This document shows, piece by piece, positions 57,435-64,000 of a DNA stretch of 64,000 nucleotides. Positions within the stretch are counted from its first letter, which is position 1; each line of letters begins with the position of its first letter. The notes under the pieces were generated by a model, which ran no database searches, was not told where the DNA came from, and was given only the letters and a program-made list of their open reading frames with translations. Origin of the DNA: Paguma larvata (Eukaryota; Chordata; Mammalia; Carnivora; Viverridae); NCBI GenBank assembly GCA_030068075.1, contig CM057841.1, positions 36,559,030-36,623,029 of the forward strand. The letters run 5' to 3'. Position numbers and translations under genes: made by a program.

Positions 57435-57662
57435 AGTGATTACATGTATGGACTCTTTATTCAGATGAACTGGCCCAACTGATTTTTAGCTGCATGCTCT
57501 GGAAAGATATTCAACAGCTCTGTATTACTGTTTTCTCATGTAAAATGCAGGTAATAATGGAATCGACACTATAGGATTGTGAAGTATAAATAATTAATAT
57601 AGGTAATGCCCTCAAAAAGGTGCCTGCCACATAGTCGAGTGTTTGATAATGATAATTATAGC
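57435..57662 (-). repeat. MIR SINE
   Basis: Nearly full-length reversed MIR: 'tgttttctcatgtaaaatgc', 'aggtaataatggaatcgaca', 'ggattgtgaagtataaataa' and 'gtgcctgccacatagtcgag', ending near ATAATGATAATTATA. Confidence 0.8.
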
Positions 57663-59529
57663 GAAGACCGAAAGAAGGTATTGACAACAGATTCCAAACA
57701 TTAGGGAGGTGAATAAAATGCCAATATTCCTGAAATGTATTCAAATTTTCACATTATTTCTTTTCAGTAATTCTACTCTATTGTACTTTCTGGCTAGAAT
57801 GAGAAACATGATTTGATTTTTTTAGTTGTCAGGTACAACTGCTCCAGCATTTCAAGTGAAATGAACGAGAAAGACATCTGCTTTTTTTTTTTTTTTTTTT
57901 GGTTATTAAATAAATACTAGTCAGTCTTAGAAATGGAAAGTAAAAATGCAGTAATTGAGTGCTGGGTGTTATAGAATGAAAAAGTTTTCTCTTTGGAAGA
58001 GCCTCAGAGATCAGCTATTGCAATTGCAATCACCTGACAAACACATGAATTTTCTCAAAAGCACACCCAACCAGGCTTTGTCATCCACCTTATCTTTAAT
58101 GAGGGGAATTTCACCACCTCACAAAGTGAGGAGTCTGTTACTGGACCTTCTTAATTGTGGAAGTACAAGGAAACCTCCATTCTTTTTAGTCTCTGTCCAT
58201 TCATATGCAATCTGCTGGACTAAGTACAAATGAATTAACTTCCAGGAGCCTCCAGGTCTCTCCCTACAAGGAAGACAAGCAGGTTAACCTTGCAAGTATA
58301 TCCTTAGGATTCAGGAGTAGATGCCTGGAGGGTACCAAGCACTGACATGTTGGTCAACAAGCAATGTCTCTCTGAAGAGAAACAAATCTCTACTTCTATA
58401 AGGCAAATGATTGTATTAGGCATGATTTTAATATGGGTGACAAGACATAGAAAAAGAAGTGGGTCTTACTGGAAAAGATCTAGGTTAAAGAAAAGGTTCA
58501 TAGCAAGCAATGTGTATTTTACAGCTACAATAATTTGTTTGCTGACCATCCTTTCCTTGACAGCTCTCGTTGCTTGCTATTCATGAGATTTCTTATTTTT
58601 TGGCATTAGTAGAATGTGATTTCCAAGCTTGCCTGCTTATTTAATCTTTCCTACTCCTTGATATAGTTCTTCCCACTTGTGTTTGCAAGTGTTTGGATGT
58701 CACCTTTTTGTTAATTAACTCCTTTATTTTTTCTGTCTCCTTTTTGTGTGCTCTGCAGTCTTCCTTTTTTTTTTTTTTTTTGGTTTCCTAGTGACAGCTT
58801 CCTTTCAATTCCTCTTCTCTGTTTGCCTTTCCTGAAAAGGAGCCAGTGTCAAAATGTTAGCTCAGTCAGGTTTCCCATTACTAGCTCTGCAAATCCCCAG
58901 GCCCCTCCTGTATTTAGCAGTCTAGGAGCTATTATGGTCTAAACATCATTTTCAAATTGTCATGTAAATACATTCACAAGACGCAACAAAATAGGAAAAA
59001 TACAAACACCTGTGAAATAATGATTGCTGTTACCTTACCTCATGCCCACTCCATGTTAGATATATTCAAGTTCTTTCACTGGAAGCTGATACAGCTATGC
59101 TGTAACTGTGAAATTAATTATCAGCTAGTAGGGTTAAGGACTTAAGGTGTGAAAATTGCTGGTTGACAAAAGCTGTGGCTTCATTACATCTTAAAACTGA
59201 AGGAGAAAAAGTGAACTTGTCTCAAAACCTTCAGTTTATTAGTCTGTTAACAAATACCCCTAGAGGGTGCCCCATGGGGAAGAATTAGTCAAGTAACAAC
59301 AGCAGCAACAAAATAAAAATGAAGTAGGCAAGTTCTCCATGTGGTATCTTCTTGGACCTTCAGTGTTTTTAGGCAGATACTTGGGCATTAATTACCAGGT
59401 ATTCACTGATCAGAAAACAAGTTGGGTTAGGTGAGATGGAAATATGTGATCTGCCTCACATTGCAACTTTGAAGAATTGGTCTTTACCAGCTGTGTGGTC
59501 CTGGTAAATTTCAACAGAATAACTCCTCT
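57663..59529. other. Unique sequence, no gene supported
   Basis: Contains poly(T) runs at 57883-57900 and 58763-58780. 57970-58215 loosely resembles an old mammalian repeat ('cagagatcagctattgcaat'). Open frames of 62-92 codons are unrecognised. Confidence 0.4.
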
Positions 59530-59913
59530 TTCTAGCTTAGCAATTGGCACCAGTAGGACATCTGACCAAAGAAACATGGATGAGAGACGACTTGATGTTT
59601 GATAAACATATGTTCTATTCCTAGTTGAAAGTCGCTAAGATACTTGGCTTAGAGTTGTCAGCAGTTACCTTTCCCTCTTCCTGGCAAATGTTTCTTTCCA
59701 GAGAGAAGCCAAAAGAGAGAGGGAAACAAAGATGACACTTCACGAGGGAAATATAGAGCCCCTGATAAAATGGTCAGAGCCTCTGGGCTCCAGCCATACC
59801 TAAGTCAGCTTTGTTTCTTGACTTGAAAGTTTCATGAGTCAATAAATTCATTTTTATTTGAGCTCTCTCAGCTGGGTTTCTGACCCTTGCTACCAAAGAC
59901 TTCTGACTAATAT
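59530..59913 (+). mobile_element. LTR remnant, probably ERVL-MaLR type
   Basis: The end is characteristic: 'catgagtcaataaattcatt' (polyadenylation signal), 'cagctgggtttctgaccctt' and GCTACCAAAGACTTCTGAC followed by TAATATAG. The upstream part is diverged. No internal retroviral genes nearby. Confidence 0.55.
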
Positions 59914-60439
59914 AGAAGTCCTATTAAGAACTCTCTCAATTCCAAGGTAAGCTATTCTTTTTTGAGTGCTTAAATATGATAGGTCTATAACAAGTATAGG
60001 GGTACAAAGATGCCTGACATAAACATTGACTTCAATGACCTGTTCCTCTTACTGAGAATATAGGGCATATTACACAAATAGACCCCTAGTGTCCTGGAGG
60101 GTAAAAATAATTATTAAATAAGAAAAGGAAATATATACTATTAAGAGATCTGAGAAAACTGATTTTAGCAGCAGAAGCTAGGAAATAAAACTATTACAGT
60201 GTTGCTTTGCAAACAGGTTCAAAAAGCTTCATAAGTTAGTACAAGGATCTCCTCAAAGGCAACTAACATTTATTTAAGTAAACTCAGACATTGGGACAAG
60301 AGGTAAGTGAAATATCAGTTACAATGACTTGGGTTAGTGGGAGACACCATGATAATTAAGATAGAAATTACATTTTACATTTGTTGGCTATCCACAGACT
60401 TTTTGATACTGCCATCCCTCAATCTGCCCCATTGTCGTC
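59914..60439. other. AT-rich unique sequence
   Basis: No repeat or gene supported. Confidence 0.4.
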
Positions 60440-60690
60440 CACCTTGGGAACATCTCCTGTTATATTAAAAACTGCTCTTACATGCGCTGTCTTCTCTGAA
60501 ACCCTCCTCCTTATTAAAGGCAGAATGAATTTTTGATCTTCTGAACCATTTAGCTGTTTACATAACTTTGGTGCACATAGGTTCCTACCCTCACAGAGTT
60601 TATACTGTGTGTGTAGTTCTGTGATTTTCATTGTTTCTCCTCCTTTATTTTATATGGGATTATTCCATGCCTATACCAGTTACTATGTGC
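60440..60690 (+). mobile_element. L2 LINE fragment
   Basis: 'gcgctgtcttctctgaaacc', 'ctcctccttattaaaggcag' and 'catttagctgtttacataac' follow an L2 3' variant. Diverged. Confidence 0.5.
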
Positions 60691-61294
60691 CATTATTGCA
60701 TTAAAAATTTTTATAAGTTATGATTGTTTTCACATACACTGAATAAGCCAGTATATATTTGTCTTTTTGTTAGGTATTTATCTAAGAAATGAATAGACCT
60801 TAACTTAGAAGGTCTTAGACCTTAACTAAAGAAAAAAACCTAACCATTCATCTTGGTGATATTTCTCTTTCTCTCTCCTTTGGAGACCTCATGGTGAATA
60901 AGGCCAGTGAACTACAGAAATTAGCATTCATGTCTAGACTAGACATGGTTTTATATCATGGTCACTCTACATATCTCTTTCATTAACCTCATTCATAGAC
61001 TTTTGAAAGTTCCAGTGTGTCTTAGCAGAGCTACCAAAAGCATTAAATAGTAAATAATCTATGTGGATTTTGCCTGCGCTCGATGCAGATCTTTAAAAAG
61101 TGGTGATACAAGAAGTAGAAAATAGAATGAGACCCTACTTGAAGAGAAGGGGATATTAAGAGCCACAGAATTTTTAATACCTGCTCAAGCTGCTCCTCCC
61201 CACAGAGAATGCCTCTTGGCTAATAACCCTTGAAGGTTTTAAGTATTATATGATCAAGGGGTTTCCTGTGCCTGATGGTAATCATGCATTCTTG
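60691..61294. other. Unique sequence, nothing recognised
   Basis: No repeat or gene supported. A short near-duplicate 'agaccttaact' occurs at 60797 and 60828. Confidence 0.4.
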
Positions 61295-61960
61295 AGGGAT
61301 CCATTCACTCATTCAGTGCATATCGAGTGCTAACATCATACCAAGTGCTGCTGGAAACATGGAGATCAAGTCATCAACAAGTTAGACATGGTTGCTTAGG
61401 TCACAGGGCTTAAATTCTAACAGGGAAGAGGATCTATAAGTAAGTAAATGCATAAACAAGAAAAGTAGTCTTTCTATTGCCTGGAAAAATGTTGCATTCT
61501 GTAAACAGAATAATGAAATAAAAAACTACATATGAAATGGGAGATAAAAGTTGACATGCTCAGGGGGAAGAGGAGTTAGTAATTTCCACAGCCAGAAGAA
61601 GAGCTACTGAGAAGAGGTAACAAGTGCAGATGCTCCACCGTTGCAAGGGGATTTGAAGTTCAAGAATCCAAAAGGACGCCATTGTGCCCGAGACGTGCTC
61701 ATCAGTGAGGTTTCATGTTAGTGAGCTGGAGACCTCATCCATGAGAGGCAAGATCTTGCATGGCTTTGAAAGCAGAGTTTTAGCAGAGTTTGATTTCAAC
61801 CAAATGGTAACAGAAGCATTAAACATTTTAAAAGAGTGGCATGGATGATATTTTCAAAATACCACTGTGGTAATTCTCTGGAGGATGGTTCATGATAGGA
61901 GAAGTATAAGAAGGAAGATTTGAGTGTCTTGGATAAGGGTGACAGTAGTGAATGCAGGTT
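61295..61960 (+). repeat. Ancient interspersed repeat, best copy in the window (family not named)
   Basis: Ordered blocks: 'ttcattcagtgcatatcgag', 'gtgctgctggaaacatggag', 'ggcttaaattctaacaggga', 'aagaggatctataagtaagt', 'agcagagttttagcagagt' and 'ccactgtggtaattctctgg'. These match a widely dispersed old mammalian repeat also sampled at five other places here. Non-coding. Confidence 0.55.
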
Positions 61961-62249
61961 TTTGAGGGAGATACTTCATGGGTTCAGTTTGGTAATCTCT
62001 CTGTTCCCTTTCCAATCTTAGAAAGTTTCTCAGTGTCGAAATATAAATATACAAGATTAATGATACAAGTATACAGCTAACAATGTGTGTATTTGGGTAA
62101 TGTCTAATATATATATATTAGCTATTGCAGGGGCTATTATATAATTACCTAAATAATTTCTCTTCCATTAACATTGATGATATTTGCTAACTTTTTGAGA
62201 AAATTAAGAATTGCCCTATGATACTAGGTAACAGGCTTATAATTTCCTG

Positions 62250-62251
<2 letters not shown>

Positions 62252-62281
<30 letters not shown>

Positions 62282-62282
62282 T
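62252..62282 (-). repeat. (TTA)n, patterned tail of the L1
   Basis: About ten TTA units. On the element's own strand this is (TAA)n and occupies the place of the poly(A) tail. Confidence 0.95.
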
Positions 62283-62650
62283 GATTTCAGGAGTAGAAAT
62301 TAGTGATTCGTCACTTACGTATAACACCCAATGCTCATCCCAACAAGTGCCCTCCTAAGATGCCCATCACCCATTTAGCCCATACCCCCACCCAACACCC
62401 CTCTATTAACCCTCAGTTTGTTCTCTATATTTAAGAGTCTCTTATGGCTTGCCTCCCTCTTTTCATCTTATTTTTCCTTCCCTTCCCTCATGTTCATCTG
62501 TTTTGTTTCTCAAATTCCACATATGAGTGAAATTATATGATACATATCTTTCTCTAACTTATTTTGCTTAGTATAATACACTCTAGTTCCATCCACAGTG
62601 TTGTAAATGGCAAAATTTTACTCTTTTTTGGTTGTGGAGTAATATGCCAT

Positions 62651-62692
62651 TGTGTGTGTGTGTGTGTCTGTGTGTGTGTGTGTGTTGTGTAT
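62651..62692 (-). repeat. (TG)n microsatellite inside the L1
   Basis: TGTGTG units interrupted by TCTG lie between the 'aatatgccat' and 'atatagacac' segments of reversed ORF2. Confidence 0.95.
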
Positions 62693-62830
62693 ATAGACAC
62701 TACATTTTACTTATCCATTTGTCACTCAATGGACATTTGGGCTCTTTCCATAATTCAGCTATTGCTGATAGTGCTGTTATAAATATTAGAGTGCATATGC
62801 TCCTTTGAATCAGCATTTTTGTATCCTTTT

Positions 62831-63752
62831 AATTTCCTTTATTTCAAGGTAGTAGAGGTATGTCTCTGACAGGATTCATTGCTAAGAGTTGGTCCTGCTT
62901 CAACAAGATGCTGTCCTCATGAGATCCTCTATGCCAGCCTCCTACCCTCAAATTCCAACCCTTTGATCTTTATTCTAGGATTATCCAGGAACCAATGACT
63001 TCTTGTAAAATGTTATTGCTTAGAATTAATAACTGCTGTTTTTGAGAATTCTGTCCCAACTTACATTGACCCCGACCATGCTTTATGCTAATCCCATCTC
63101 TTCAAATATTCTGACCCCATCCATTTCCTCTGTTCCTTGTAGCTCAGAATCCCCCAGCACTAAGCTGAGGCAGGTCAGTTCTCAGCACCCATCCCCTCAT
63201 TTTAACATGGATCAACATTCTTGCCTCACAAACATAGTTGCTACTGTTGACATTTCTTCTGGCTATGACCTTTAGGTCTAAGTCTCCTGAAAATAGTTGC
63301 CAGACCCTGCTTCACTTTGCTCTGTCCATATGTCTAAGAACACTTTCTGGAGTTAGTTTTCTGTTCAGATGCAGATGGTGGTGGACTGACCTTTCTAAGG
63401 AGAGGCTATTCAATGAGACAACATAGAGCTGTCACTAAGGCATAATTATAACAACAGACATCTGACTGAATTTACATTTATTTCTAGTATTTTAAGATGG
63501 AACATTCTTCTACGTCTTCTGAATGGTGTACAGCCAGACCTTAATTTCGGATCATTTCCAGTTCAGCCTAATGGATGCCCTCTTACTGATGGAATGCCTT
63601 ACGCCCTGGCCAAGGGTTGAAAAAATACTCGTTGTACCAAGCCACCTGCAGGGACTTTAAAATCATGCTAAGGGTTTGGAATTTTTCCATTAACAATACC
63701 TTTACAAGGCTAAAATAAAAATGAGCTTAAGTCCCTCAAAAAGTCTTGTTTT
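62831..63752. other. Unique sequence, nothing recognised
   Basis: Open frames of 62-77 codons (63042-63275 and 63238-63426) overlap in different frames and match nothing known. No gene supported. Confidence 0.4.
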
Positions 63753-63940
63753 GGGAGCAGCTGGGTGGCTCAGAAGCACCCACCTCTTGATTGTGGCTCA
63801 GGTCATGGTCTCACACAGTTTGTGAGATTGATCCCTGCATCGGCCTCTGCACTGACAGGGTGGAGGTTGCTTAGGATTCTCTCTCTCCCTCTCACTGCTC
63901 TTCCCCACCCCCTCAAAATACATAAATAAACTTTTAAAAA
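63753..63940 (+). mobile_element. CAN SINE (older type, internally shortened)
   Basis: GGGAGCAGCTGGGTGGCTCAG head, 'ggctcaggtcatggtctcac', 'tctgcactgacagggtggag', CT region and AAATACATAAATAAACTT tail. Approximate target duplication AAAAAGTCTTG against AAAAAGTGTCT. Confidence 0.92.
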
Positions 63941-64000
63941 AGTGTCTTTCTGACTCACAGTTCACTCCTGTGTTAAGGAGCATTTAATTACACGTGATAA

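Larger units (their letters stand above)
62251..62830 (-). mobile_element. Carnivoran LINE-1 3' end, 5'-truncated, antisense
   Basis: The T-rich end at 62251 is the L1 tail. 'gattcgtcacttacgtataa' and 'ggctctttccataattcagc' are reversed L1 3' UTR and ORF2 C-terminus, ending near 'tcagcatttttgtatcct'. AATTTCCT occurs at both borders (62241 and 62831), a probable target duplication. Frame broken by a TG microsatellite, so the copy is dead. Confidence 0.9.

Overview
This window looks like nuclear DNA of a carnivoran, most likely a cat-family (feliform) mammal. The best evidence is 22 copies, counted by eye, of the tRNA-Lys-derived CAN SINE in its feliform form. The head reads GGCGCCTGGGTGGCTCAG, an internal block reads CTGTGCTGACAGCTCAGAG, then come a CT-rich stretch and an AATAAATAAAC(A)n tail. 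The LINE-1 3' ends are also of carnivoran type. The base composition is AT-rich with depleted CpG, as in vertebrate non-coding DNA.

I find no protein-coding gene, no tRNA, rRNA or other RNA gene, and no bacterial-type feature. The short open frames in every frame are explained by repeats or by chance. The longest is about 148 codons and lies on an old repeat. The window therefore reads as intergenic sequence or the inside of a very long intron. What can be annotated is its layered transposon history, simple repeats and unique segments that might be regulatory.

Layout. 1-8.7 kb: an LTR fragment, MIR and MER5A remnants, five CAN SINEs and one MLT1-type LTR. 8.7-14.7 kb: mostly unique, with one young SINE (12.3 kb) and old L2, MIR and other remnants. 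14.7-15.5 kb: three head-to-tail SINEs, followed by old L1 3' ends. 17-25 kb: unique DNA with SINEs at 17.3, 20.9 and 23.2 kb, an MLT1-type LTR at 19.3 kb and several non-repetitive blocks. 25.4-33.7 kb: microsatellites and three LINE-1 3' segments, one interrupted by a SINE. 33.7-40.4 kb: unique DNA and a nested pair of Tigger-type DNA transposons (37.7-38.4 kb). 40.4-43.2 kb: old L2 sequence, one copy carrying a SINE nested inside another SINE. 43-48 kb: very AT-rich DNA with a probable old antisense L1. 48-64 kb: more SINEs, L2 and MIR remnants, a ~185-bp direct-repeat pair, an LTR remnant and a truncated antisense L1 with a TTA-patterned tail (62.3-62.8 kb).

Family names come from remembered consensus sequences, not from a search. 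Borders are approximate except where target-site duplications are given. I see no evidence of a new biological system here. The most interesting items are the nested insertions, the perfect short hairpins, the diverged direct-repeat pair, the repeated appearance of microsatellites at one L1 site, and the unique blocks that deserve a conservation check.
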